Shown in pieces: positions 7,216 to 15,181 of a stretch of DNA of 33,652 nucleotides (the first letter of the stretch is position 1; each line of letters begins with the position of its first letter). Source of the DNA: Alphaproteobacteria bacterium (lineage in GTDB: Bacteria > Pseudomonadota > Alphaproteobacteria > Caulobacterales > Parvularculaceae); assembly GCA_030433215.1 (NCBI GenBank), contig JAUIMC010000025.1, positions 1-33,652 of the forward strand. The letters run 5' to 3'. The notes beneath the pieces are model-generated. The model had not been told where the DNA came from, ran no database searches, and saw only the letters and a list, made by a program, of their open reading frames with translations. Position numbers and translations under genes: made by a program.

Positions 7216-9411
7216 ATGACCATTATAGATGCTCCCGCCCCTTCAAGACGAGCTTTCCTTACCGGCGCCGGCAGCCTTGTCATCGCCGTCGCCCTGCCGG
7301 TTAAGTCGCGCGGCCAGTCAGGCGAAGAACGCATTTTCGGCAGCGGCGAATCCTCGCCCGTTAAATACGCGCCCAACGCCTTTGTGCGCATCAGCCCGGA
7401 CAATACGGTCACCATCCTGATCAAGCATATCGAATTCGGCCAGGGGCCGTTTACGGGACTGGCGACGCTGGTCGCCGATGAAATGGACGCAGACTGGTCG
7501 CAGATCCGGGCCGAACACGCGCCGGCGAACGCCGAGCTTTACGGCAATATCATGTTCGGCGGCATGCAAGGCACCGGCGGGTCTACCGCCATGGCCGCGT
7601 CTTTTGACGTCATGAGAAAAGCCGGCGCCGCGGCGAAGGCCATGCTCATTGCCGCCGCCGCAGAGGAATGGGGCGTTCCCGCCGGCGAGATCACCGTCTC
7701 CAAAGGCGTCATCTCACATGCCGGCTCCGGCAATTCCGGCTCTTTCGGCGACTTCGCGGAAGCCGCCGCCGCCCAGGAAGCGCCCGCCGAACCGACGCTG
7801 AAAACGCCGGATCAGTGGATCTATATCGGCAAGGACGTGCCAAAACTCGACACCGGCGCGAAATCGACCGGCGCAGCGCAGTTCACGCTCGACATCTATC
7901 GCGAGGGCATGCTCACCGCCGTCATCGCGCACCCGGTGAAGTTTGGCGCGAGTGTCGCCTCCTTCGACGACAAAGCCGCGCGAGAGATCGCCGGCGTCGT
8001 CGACGTCAAGAAAATCAGCAGCGGCGTCGCGATATACGCCAGGAACACCTTCGCCGCATTGAAAGCCCGCAAGGCGCTTGAAGTCGAATGGGACGAAAGC
8101 GGCGCGGAAACGCGATCCACAAATGACATCACTCAAGAACGCCTCGACGCGACCAAAAATCGCGGCGCAATCGCCGGCGAAAAAGGCGCCGTCGACGACT
8201 CGTCATTCGCCAATACAGAGAACGCCATCGAAGCGGAATATGTCTTTCCGTATCTCGTTCATGCGCCCATGGAGCCGCTTGACGCCGTTGTCGAGCGCAA
8301 GGAAGACGGCGGCGTCGAAGTCTGGATGGGCAGCCAAATCCCGAGCATGGATCTCGGCGTCCTCTCTGAAACATTAGGGCTCGACCCCTCTCAGATAACG
8401 CTCAACACCGTGCTTGCAGGCGGCAGCTTCGGCCGGCGCGCGCAGTCCGACGCGCATTTCGCACGCGAAGCCGCCGAAGTCTTCATGGCGGCGGGCGGCG
8501 AAACGCCGGTGAAACTCATGTGGACCCGCGAAGACGACATCCAGGGCGGCTATTACCGCCCGCTCATCGTTCACCGTATGCGCGGCGCTGTAAACGACGC
8601 CGGCGACATCACTGCCTGGGAACATGTCATCGCCGGCCAGTCCTTTGTGGCGAACACGCCCTTTGAAGGCATGCTCCAGGGCGGCGTCGACGCCACCATG
8701 GTCGAAGGCGCCTCGGTCATTCCTTACGACCTGCCGAACTTCAACACCTCGGTGCACATCATCAACAATCCGGTGACGACGCTGTGGTGGCGGTCTGTCG
8801 GGCATACCCACACCGGCTATGCGGTCGAGACTTTCATCGACGAGCTTCTGGAAAAAGCCGGCAAGGACCCGGTAGAAGGCCGGCTTGCCTTGATGACCGA
8901 TCCAAAACATCAGCGCCTCGCTAATGTGCTGGAACGCGTCAGCGCCATGGCCGGCGGCGTGACCGCGCCCGAAGGCCGGGCGCGCGGCGTTGCGGCGGTC
9001 GAGAGTTTCCGGTCCTTTGTCGCGGAAATCGCCGAAGTCTCCATGGAAAACGGCGTTCCCCGGGTTCACAAGGTCTGGTGCGCCGTCGATTGCGGCATTC
9101 CCGTCAATCCTGAAATCATCAAGGCGCAGATGGAGGGCGGCATCGGCTATGGCCTCAGCGCCATTCTCTTTAATGAACTGACGCTGAACGACGGCGGCGC
9201 CGTCATGCAGTCGAACTTTCACGACTACCGGTCCTTGCGCATCAGCGAAATGCCCGACGTCGAGGTCGAAATCATCGCCTCGAACGCCCCCCCCACCGGG
9301 GTCGGCGAACCCGGGACGCCGCCCATCGGCCCCGCCGTCGCCAATGCAGTGCGCCGCCTTTCCGGCGCCACGCCCCGCATTCTGCCCATGATCAAAAGCC
9401 TTCAGGCCTGA
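7216..9411 (+). CDS. iorB: Molybdopterin-binding large subunit, isoquinoline 1-oxidoreductase beta type
   Basis: A 731-residue catalytic subunit that hydroxylates its substrate using water and passes electrons to the IorA-type subunit. It begins with a Tat signal (SRRAFLTGAGSLVIAVALP), so the folded complex should be periplasmic. Molybdopterin-binding signatures include EFGQGPFTGLATLVADEMDA, GGMQGTGGSTAMA, AGGSFGRRAQSD and the C-terminal VGEPGTPPIGPAVANAV, where Glu698 aligns with the catalytic Glu of the superfamily. IorB-type proteins are about 730-750 aa, so it is full length. A GGAGG in the iorA 3' end serves it, and the stop codon lies 3 bases before the start. A cytochrome gene follows directly, giving a probable electron exit. 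An aldehyde-oxidising role is an alternative, since many family members remain annotated only by analogy. Confidence 0.92.
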   Translation: MTIIDAPAPSRRAFLTGAGSLVIAVALPVKSRGQSGEERIFGSGESSPVKYAPNAFVRISPDNTVTILIKHIEFGQGPFTGLATLVADEMDADWSQIRAEHAPANAELYGNIMFGGMQGTGGSTAMAASFDVMRKAGAAAKAMLIAAAAEEWGVPAGEITVSKGVISHAGSGNSGSFGDFAEAAAAQEAPAEPTLKTPDQWIYIGKDVPKLDTGAKSTGAAQFTLDIYREGMLTAVIAHPVKFGASVASFDDKAAREIAGVVDVKKISSGVAIYARNTFAALKARKALEVEWDESGAETRSTNDITQERLDATKNRGAIAGEKGAVDDSSFANTENAIEAEYVFPYLVHAPMEPLDAVVERKEDGGVEVWMGSQIPSMDLGVLSETLGLDPSQITLNTVLAGGSFGRRAQSDAHFAREAAEVFMAAGGETPVKLMWTREDDIQGGYYRPLIVHRMRGAVNDAGDITAWEHVIAGQSFVANTPFEGMLQGGVDATMVEGASVIPYDLPNFNTSVHIINNPVTTLWWRSVGHTHTGYAVETFIDELLEKAGKDPVEGRLALMTDPKHQRLANVLERVSAMAGGVTAPEGRARGVAAVESFRSFVAEIAEVSMENGVPRVHKVWCAVDCGIPVNPEIIKAQMEGGIGYGLSAILFNELTLNDGGAVMQSNFHDYRSLRISEMPDVEVEIIASNAPPTGVGEPGTPPIGPAVANAVRRLSGATPRILPMIKSLQA

Positions 9412-9420
9412 GGAACACCC

Positions 9421-10080
9421 ATGAAATTCCAAACACGCTGGATGACCGCCATGGCGATCGGCGCCGGTTTCGTCATGATTTCGGCCTGCGGGCAGGATGA
9501 CGGCGCAAGCCCCGACAAGAACGCGGCGGCTGACGCCATGGAAGTGAACGGGCTCATGAAGCCGGCCGCCTTCGCCTCCATCGAAAACGAGGAAGAGCGC
9601 GCGGGCGCCCTGTTCAATGAAATGGCGAAGGTGATGCTGCATCCGCGCTGCGCCAACTGTCATCCCAAGTCAGGCGGGCCGACGCAAGGCGACGCCATGG
9701 TCCCGCATGAGCCGCCGGTTGTGCGCGGCGCGGGCGGCATCGGCGCAACGGGCATGGAATGCTTTACCTGTCACGGATCGGAAAATGTCGAATTCGCCAC
9801 GATGGAAGGGTCCATTCCCGGCGCCGAGCCATGGTTTCTGCCGCCTGTCGCGATGGGCTGGGCCGGCTCGAGCCCGGCGGAACTGTGCGCTCAGTTGAAC
9901 GATCCGTCCAAGACAGGCGGGCGCTCCCTTGAAGACCTCATCGAGCACAATGGCGGCGACCATCTCGTGAACTGGGCCTGGAATCCCGGAGAAGGCCGAA
10001 CCCCGGCCCCGGGCGACCAGGAAACCCTCGGCGCGCTTACCGCCGCATGGGTCGAAGCCGGCGGGCACTGCCCCGCCTAG
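9421..10080 (+). CDS. Diheme c-type cytochrome lipoprotein, iorAB partner
   Basis: A 219-residue protein with a lipoprotein signal peptide (hydrophobic segment ending MISAC-GQ, lipid-attachment Cys about residue 23, next residue Gly, so not the Asp inner-membrane retention signal). Two haem c motifs are visible: CANCH (in HPRCANCHPKSGGPTQGD) and CFTCH. It lies 9 bases after iorB with a GAGGA ribosome site and ends with a terminator, so it is the last gene of the hydroxylase operon. The likely role is periplasmic acceptor of electrons from IorA's iron-sulfur clusters towards the respiratory chain. Proteins of this kind are often labelled as isoquinoline oxidoreductase subunits because of this neighbourhood; the electron-transfer role is inferred from context. 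Confidence 0.85.
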   Translation: MKFQTRWMTAMAIGAGFVMISACGQDDGASPDKNAAADAMEVNGLMKPAAFASIENEEERAGALFNEMAKVMLHPRCANCHPKSGGPTQGDAMVPHEPPVVRGAGGIGATGMECFTCHGSENVEFATMEGSIPGAEPWFLPPVAMGWAGSSPAELCAQLNDPSKTGGRSLEDLIEHNGGDHLVNWAWNPGEGRTPAPGDQETLGALTAAWVEAGGHCPA

Positions 10081-10082
10081 AG

Positions 10083-10110
10083 GGCGCGGGGACCCGCCCG
10101 CGCCTTATTT
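10083..10110 (+). terminator. Terminator of the iorAB-cytochrome operon
   Basis: GGCGCGGG (10083-10090), a 6-base loop and CCCGCGCC (10097-10104) form a perfect 8-bp stem followed by TTATTT, three bases after the cytochrome stop codon. Confidence 0.75.
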
Positions 10111-10205
10111 CCAAATCTTTTCAAACCCTTAAGCATCAAGAAGCGCAATTCTTTCTTAACTCTAATCCATGAAACTCGCGCAACAGTCGCGTGGTTCCTT
10201 CAAAG

Positions 10206-11183
10206 ATGGCCTTCCGCACATTCAAACTGCTTTGCGTTGACGACGACCCTGTCTGTCTCGAGCAACTTCGCATGGCGCTCGCCGATGTCAGCGGCGATTT
10301 CGACATCCGCTTCGCCCAGACGCCCGCCGAAGCGCTGGCCATGCATCAAAAAAACCGCGCGGACATCGTCATTTCCAATCTTAAAATGGGCGAAACGGAC
10401 GGCATCAGCCTGATTTCGCAAATGCGCGAGGTCGACCCTGACGCGATTTACATGCTGCTGTCCGGCCAGGCCGATCTTGATGCGGCGCTCTCAGCCTTGA
10501 ACGATGTTCACGTCTTCCGCTTCCTGATCAAACCGGCGGAAGCGCAAACGCTGGACATCGCGCTGAATGCGGCGATTACAGAACTCAACCTTCGCAAACT
10601 CCGGATGATTTCGTTCGCCTCCCACAACGCGGTGGAGCGGCTGAGCGCCGGCATTGCGTTTTTGAATGAAAACCGGCGGCTGATTTACGCCAATGACGCG
10701 GCGTCGCGCATTCTGGATACGTCTGGACTGTTTACAGTCGGGTCGGACCGGATCTTTCGTTCCACAAATCCGAAAACCACCTATGAGTTCCAGGACTTCC
10801 TCGATGGCGTGCGCGCCAGTGCAGAAGCCGGCGAAATGCGCTCCGTCTTTCGTTTTGAAAAACCCGGCGACCCGCATTTCGTTTTTGCATCCACGAGCTA
10901 TCATCCGCAGAACGGCCAGAACGATCCCTATTTCAGTCTCGTCCTGTCCAATCCGGCGCGCATCAGCGCCTCGCCCGAGATTATCGCCGCTGCGCTCAAT
11001 ATCCTGCCCTCGGAGGCTCGCGTCGTGCACGCCCTCTCCAATGGCGGCGGCCTGGAAGAAGCCGCCCGCAAGGCCGGCATTTCCGTAAGCAGCGCCCGGA
11101 CTTATCTTAAAAACGTATTTTCCAAGACCGGGGTTTCGCGCCAGAGCGAGCTTGTCCAGCTGGTGACCTTAATCGCCGCTTAA
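10206..11183 (+). CDS. LuxR-type regulator with receiver lacking the phosphoacceptor Asp
   Basis: About 325 residues. An N-terminal receiver-like domain (about 1-120) keeps the acidic patch (VDDDP), the Ser of LLSGQ and the Lys of FLIKPAE. The phosphorylatable Asp position reads ISNLKMGETDG, so it is Asn58. A PAS-like middle region (about 140-255, ERLSAGIAFLNENRRLIYANDAA) follows, then a C-terminal LuxR-type helix-turn-helix (about 265-325: LPSEARVVHALSNGGGLEEAARKAGISVSSARTYLKNVFSKTG). It is a DNA-binding regulator, probably controlled by protein contact or the PAS-like part rather than by phosphorylation. Neither the ATG used nor the GTG 15 bases upstream has a convincing ribosome site. It lies before two c-di-GMP-type PilZ genes and a hybrid kinase, all on the same strand. 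Confidence 0.85.
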   Translation: MAFRTFKLLCVDDDPVCLEQLRMALADVSGDFDIRFAQTPAEALAMHQKNRADIVISNLKMGETDGISLISQMREVDPDAIYMLLSGQADLDAALSALNDVHVFRFLIKPAEAQTLDIALNAAITELNLRKLRMISFASHNAVERLSAGIAFLNENRRLIYANDAASRILDTSGLFTVGSDRIFRSTNPKTTYEFQDFLDGVRASAEAGEMRSVFRFEKPGDPHFVFASTSYHPQNGQNDPYFSLVLSNPARISASPEIIAAALNILPSEARVVHALSNGGGLEEAARKAGISVSSARTYLKNVFSKTGVSRQSELVQLVTLIAA

Positions 11184-11262
11184 TAAAATCACTCCCCAAA
11201 TTGGGATATTCGCCTCCCAGCCTGGTCGCCTAACCTATGCGGCCAGGATAAGGGACGGCGGG

Positions 11263-11889
11263 ATGCACCAGCACGAGGAAAGGCGTACGCGCAAGGAGCG
11301 ATTTGCGCTTTCCGTCGACCTGAAGTTCGTTCTTCAAGGACATGTTGAAGCCGCCGGCATGTTGCTCGACATTTCCGAATCCGGCCTCGCGCTGATTTCC
11401 GAAACCCCGGCGACAGAAGGAGACGATATTGTTGTCTACCCCATCGGCCTCGGACGCCTGGAAGGAAAAGTCGTCAGGACCTTCAAGGGCGGCATGGGCG
11501 TTCAGTTCACCCTCACACCCGAGCAACGCGAGATCATAAAAGAACGCCTGATAGCCGTTCTGGGCGGCGTTCCTTACATGCATATCTCCGAAAAACGCTC
11601 TTCTTCCCGCGTTCGACACAATATCGAGACCTACGCCTATATTGACGGCGAGGACGAGGCTGTCTGCTGCACCATAAAAGACATGTCGCGCACAGGGTGC
11701 CTCCTGCATTCGCACATCCAGCCCTCAATCGGGTCGAATGTGACCCTTGGCGCCCTGCGGGGACGCGTGGTCAGGCATGTTTGCGAAGGGTTCGCAATGG
11801 AGTTCCAGCGCGCCTCCTCGGCGGCAAGGCTCGATGACGCGCAGCCTCAGGAAACTGTCCAAAAGTCTACTCGCCGCGCTCAAGCATAG
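11263..11889 (+). CDS. Double PilZ-domain protein (c-di-GMP effector), copy 1
   Basis: A 208-residue soluble protein with two PilZ-like domains. Domain 1 (about 5-100) has basic RRTRKER and DISESG; domain 2 (about 108-190) has RSSSR and DMSRTG. These match the RxxxR and (D/N)xSxxG motifs that bind cyclic di-GMP in PilZ domains, and both pairs look intact. No output domain, signal peptide or membrane segment is present, so it probably works as a c-di-GMP-responsive adaptor. A paralogue with the same layout (15182-15772) lies beyond the hybrid kinase; the two share long matching stretches such as IETxA, GALRG and VVYPxGxGRxEG. AAGGGA lies about 9 bases before the ATG. Targets (motility, adhesion, envelope) are unknown. 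Confidence 0.88.
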   Translation: MHQHEERRTRKERFALSVDLKFVLQGHVEAAGMLLDISESGLALISETPATEGDDIVVYPIGLGRLEGKVVRTFKGGMGVQFTLTPEQREIIKERLIAVLGGVPYMHISEKRSSSRVRHNIETYAYIDGEDEAVCCTIKDMSRTGCLLHSHIQPSIGSNVTLGALRGRVVRHVCEGFAMEFQRASSAARLDDAQPQETVQKSTRRAQA

Positions 11890-12198
11890 GCGGCGGCTAT
11901 CTTGTCATATTGAAGATGAGTTGAGCCCTTCGACTCTTATAAACGCCGCTATACTTCATGCCGCGAATTGAACTCTGTATACCGAACAACGCCGCTTGCC
12001 GAATCAAATAATCGGTATTTTGGCTCAATACTTGCAAAAACAATTTTTGCATATTGAACGAGCTTTGTTTCCCAAAAACTCTATGCCTTAAGTCTTAGTT
12101 GACGCGTCTTTCGACGCGCGTATGATGAATCGTCTCTATACGGTAAATGAGCTGTCTTAATAAATGTAAAGCTGCATTCATATAAAGCCCCGATATAC
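11890..12198. other. AT-rich intergenic region with dyads before the hybrid kinase
   Basis: 309 bases with no convincing gene, clearly more AT-rich than the flanks. It holds the perfect inverted repeat TGCAAAAA CAA TTTTTGCA (12033-12051), itself flanked by TCAATA (12025-12030) and TATTGA (12052-12057), giving an extended dyad. It also holds a small hairpin CGCGTC TTTC GACGCG (12103-12118). It probably carries the kinase promoter and regulator sites. The ATG at 12199 has no good ribosome site. Confidence 0.5.
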
Positions 12199-15006
12199 AT
12201 GCCCAAATCAGCGGAAATGACGACCACGGTCAGGATCGACTTGCTCCTGGAGGCCCTGCCAGACCCCGCCTTTATCTGCGACGCCAAAACATCCCGCTTC
12301 CTTGCGGTCAATCAGCGCGCCATCGACAAATACGGCTATAGCCGCGCTGAGTTTCTACATATGAACCTGTCCGGGCTCAGCAGTTCCGAGGAAGGAAAGC
12401 GGCTAGAAAAGCGTCTTGCCGCTTCCGGCCCCGACGCCAGAGTACAGGAGAGATGCGCGCATCAGCTTGCGAATGGCGACATGATCCATGTCGACCTCTC
12501 GGTTTGCGCCATCGCCCAGGACGGCAAGCAGATGATGCTGGTCGTCGCCAGAGACGCCAGCCTCAAACCGGGAGCGGCCTCGCAGCTGCGCCTGCTTGAA
12601 ACCAGCCTCGAGCGCCTTAACGACATTGTGCTTATCACCGAGGCAGACGAGATTGACCCGCCGGGACCGAGAATCGTCTACGCGAATGACGCTTTCGTGC
12701 GGCGCACAGGCTACAGCCGGGAAGAAGTGATCGGCGAAACGCCGCGCGTCCTACAGGGCGCCAGGACCCAGCGCCGCGAGCTCGATCGCATTCGAAAGGC
12801 GCTGAAAGAAAACCGGCCGGTTCGCGCAGAGTTAATTAACTACACAAAGTCCGGCGAAGAATTCTGGATTGAACTGAATATTTCGCCGGTCACCGACAAT
12901 TCGGGAAAAGTCACGCATTTTGTGGCCGTGCAACGCGACGTCACCGGACGCATCGCCTCCATGCAGGAATTGGCCGAAAGCAAAGAGCGCTTCAGCGCCG
13001 TTGCGGAGGCGACTTCCGACATCATCTGGGATTGGGATATCAAAGAGAACGTCGTCTGGTGGAGCAAAAGCTACGCTACTGTGTTCGGCCATACGCTGGT
13101 CGACCCGAAAGCCGATCCCCAGACGTCCTGGCTCGAGCGTATTCATCCGGACGACCGCGAGCGCGTATTCGAAAGCGCGAAAATCGCCCTCGAGAAAAAG
13201 AAAAAGCACTGGCAGGAGACCTACCGCTTCATTCACAGCAACGGGCGCGAAATCCCGGTCGCGCATCGCGGCACGGTCATCCTTGATGAAGAAGGAAACC
13301 CCGCCCATTTCGTTGGCGGACTTGTCATGCTCAACGAACATGACAGAGCCGACCCTCGTCTCCAGCAAATCGCCGCGCGGTTAGGGCACCAAGTCGAGCT
13401 GGCGCAGATGCTGACCAGCGCGTCCCAGGAGAATGAAAAACATCTTCATTCGATGATCACCGCTGCGGCTCAGTCCCTGCTGGAGGCCGACGGCGCAGTG
13501 CTCGGTCTGATTCAAGGCAAGTCTTTTGCGTATGTCGCCGGCCAGGGAATCGGCGCGGCGCGCAACAGCACCGCGATCCCGATTGCGGATTCTTTCGCGG
13601 CGGTGGCTATTGAAAGAGGCCAGAGTGTTGTCTGCGAGGACGTTGAGGCGGATAGCCGCTGGACGTCTGACGCCTGGCAAGGAACCGGCGTCAACTCCGC
13701 TCTCGCCACCATCCTGCATGGCGCAGAGGGACCTATCGCGGTATTGAAAGTGCTCTCGGAAAAGAAACGTGCTTTTTCCGAAGAGGATATCCGCAGCCTT
13801 GAGCTTTTCGCACAGTCGGCGTCGGCGGTGCTGGAGCGGCGCCAGCTCGAGATGCGGCTGCGCAATTCACAAAGGCTCCAGTCGCTCGGCCAGCTCACAG
13901 GCGGCATTGCGCATGATTTCAACAACCTGCTGACGGTTATTCTGGGCAACGCCGATAGCCTTGCAGCAAAGTTCGCCGAAGATCCGGAAGTTTTACAGAT
14001 TGCGGATCTGACCAGGGCGGCGGCGGAACGCGGCGCCGGGCTGACCAACCGCCTTCTCGCCTTTGCACGCCAGCAGCCCCTCGATCCCAAATCCGCCGAT
14101 CTCAACAAACTCGTCGCCGGCATGGACGATCTGTTGCGGCGAACGCTTGGAAGCAACATTGAAATTGAAGTGGTTCGCGGCGCCGGCCTGTGGAACGCGC
14201 TGATTGACTCGGTTCAGCTGGAAAGCGCCTTGCTCAACCTTTCCATCAACGCCCGGGACGCCATGCCCGATGGGGGCAAACTGATTATCGAACTCGCCAA
14301 TACGCATCTGGGCGAGGAATACGCCGATAAGGAAGAAGAGGTTCTTCCCGGTCAATATGTAATGGTCGCGGTTTCAGACACCGGGACAGGCATGTCGCCG
14401 GAAACGATTTCACGCGTCTTCGACCCCTTCTTCACAACAAAGGCCCCGGGAAGAGGCAGCGGCCTTGGCCTCAGCATGGTGTTCGGTTTCGTCAAACAGT
14501 CGCGCGGCCATATCAAGGTTTATTCCGAACCGGGCCAGGGCACCACCGTGCGCCTCTACCTGCCTCGCGCCACACCCTACGCCTCGACCGGCCAGGCGGT
14601 CAGCGCTGATCCTGAGAAATGTAGCAATATAAAGATCCTGCTGGTCGAGGACGACGATCTTGTCCGCGGACATATTCTTTCTCAGTTGCGGGCGCTCGGT
14701 TACATGGTCGTCGAGGCGCGCAACGGACGCGAGGCCCTGGAAGCCGTCCGGCAAATATCGGATTTTGATCTCCTGTTCACCGACGTCGTCATGCCGGGCG
14801 GCATGACCGGCAAAGAGGTTGCCGACGAAGTTCTGAAACTCAGGCCCGCGATCAAGGTTCTTTTTACATCGGGGTATACGCAAAACGCCATCGTTCATGG
14901 CGGCAAGCTCGATCCCGGCGTCAACTTCATCAGCAAGCCGTTCCGTCAGGCTGATATTGAGCGTAAGATTAATCAGATCTTCGCTGCGGAAACCGAAAAG
15001 CCCTGA
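12199..15006 (+). CDS. Hybrid sensor histidine kinase: PAS-PAS-PAS-GAF-HisKA-HATPase-REC
   Basis: A 935-residue soluble hybrid kinase with no membrane segments. PAS1 is about 15-115 and PAS2 about 130-255. PAS2 is LOV-like (VIGETPRVLQG), but the photoactive Cys position is Pro, so flavin-adduct photochemistry is unlikely. PAS3 is about 262-385 and a GAF domain about 400-550. The dimerisation/phosphoacceptor helix has GGIAHDFNNLL with His572. The ATPase domain shows NLSINARDAM, SDTGTGM and GRGSGLGLSMVFGF. The C-terminal receiver (about 810-930) has VEDDD, Asp862 in LFTDVVMP, and SKPF. His-to-Asp relay within the chain is therefore complete, although no Hpt protein is visible nearby. It sits between two double-PilZ genes, which suggests a signal feeding surface or cell-cycle behaviour. 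Ligands are not predictable. Confidence 0.93.
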   Translation: MPKSAEMTTTVRIDLLLEALPDPAFICDAKTSRFLAVNQRAIDKYGYSRAEFLHMNLSGLSSSEEGKRLEKRLAASGPDARVQERCAHQLANGDMIHVDLSVCAIAQDGKQMMLVVARDASLKPGAASQLRLLETSLERLNDIVLITEADEIDPPGPRIVYANDAFVRRTGYSREEVIGETPRVLQGARTQRRELDRIRKALKENRPVRAELINYTKSGEEFWIELNISPVTDNSGKVTHFVAVQRDVTGRIASMQELAESKERFSAVAEATSDIIWDWDIKENVVWWSKSYATVFGHTLVDPKADPQTSWLERIHPDDRERVFESAKIALEKKKKHWQETYRFIHSNGREIPVAHRGTVILDEEGNPAHFVGGLVMLNEHDRADPRLQQIAARLGHQVELAQMLTSASQENEKHLHSMITAAAQSLLEADGAVLGLIQGKSFAYVAGQGIGAARNSTAIPIADSFAAVAIERGQSVVCEDVEADSRWTSDAWQGTGVNSALATILHGAEGPIAVLKVLSEKKRAFSEEDIRSLELFAQSASAVLERRQLEMRLRNSQRLQSLGQLTGGIAHDFNNLLTVILGNADSLAAKFAEDPEVLQIADLTRAAAERGAGLTNRLLAFARQQPLDPKSADLNKLVAGMDDLLRRTLGSNIEIEVVRGAGLWNALIDSVQLESALLNLSINARDAMPDGGKLIIELANTHLGEEYADKEEEVLPGQYVMVAVSDTGTGMSPETISRVFDPFFTTKAPGRGSGLGLSMVFGFVKQSRGHIKVYSEPGQGTTVRLYLPRATPYASTGQAVSADPEKCSNIKILLVEDDDLVRGHILSQLRALGYMVVEARNGREALEAVRQISDFDLLFTDVVMPGGMTGKEVADEVLKLRPAIKVLFTSGYTQNAIVHGGKLDPGVNFISKPFRQADIERKINQIFAAETEKP

Positions 15007-15088
15007 ACGCCGCCTGCGCCAGTCTCCGCAGCGGACTGACGAAATGGCGTATTTCAACGCATTCACAGCGTTTTCCGGCTTTGAACGG

Positions 15089-15104
15089 TTAACAGGGGCT
15101 TAAC
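15089..15104 (+). promoter_or_regulatory. CtrA-type box upstream of PilZ copy 2
   Basis: TTAA (15089-15092), 7 bases, TTAAC (15100-15104) matches the alphaproteobacterial CtrA consensus TTAA-N7-TTAAC exactly. It lies 78 bases before the PilZ start codon. CtrA-activated promoters often place this box over the -35 region, so the -10 would fall near 15118-15128. Confidence 0.6.
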
Positions 15105-15108
15105 GTCG

Positions 15109-15133
15109 TATCTCCACATATGGAGATATTTTT
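15109..15133 (+). terminator. TATCTCCA dyad with T tract: terminator of the kinase gene or operator
   Basis: TATCTCCA (15109-15116), loop CATA, TGGAGATA (15121-15128) is a perfect 8-bp dyad followed by TTTTT. It may end kinase transcription, but it starts only 5 bases past the CtrA-type box, where the -10 region of the next promoter is expected. An operator or 5'-UTR hairpin is therefore equally possible. Confidence 0.5.
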
Positions 15134-15181
15134 CGCTATGCGCCGCCGATAAGGTTGTCTCCAATAGGCAAGGAGATACCA

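Noticed and set aside
8374-9663. A 429-codon open frame on the minus strand across iorB and the cytochrome gene
   Set aside because: It spans two well-supported genes on the other strand and has no recognisable domain. Long antisense frames are expected at this GC content.
12595-12963. Blue-light LOV photoreceptor
   Set aside because: The adduct-forming Cys position is Pro (GETPRVLQG), so only a LOV-like PAS is claimed.
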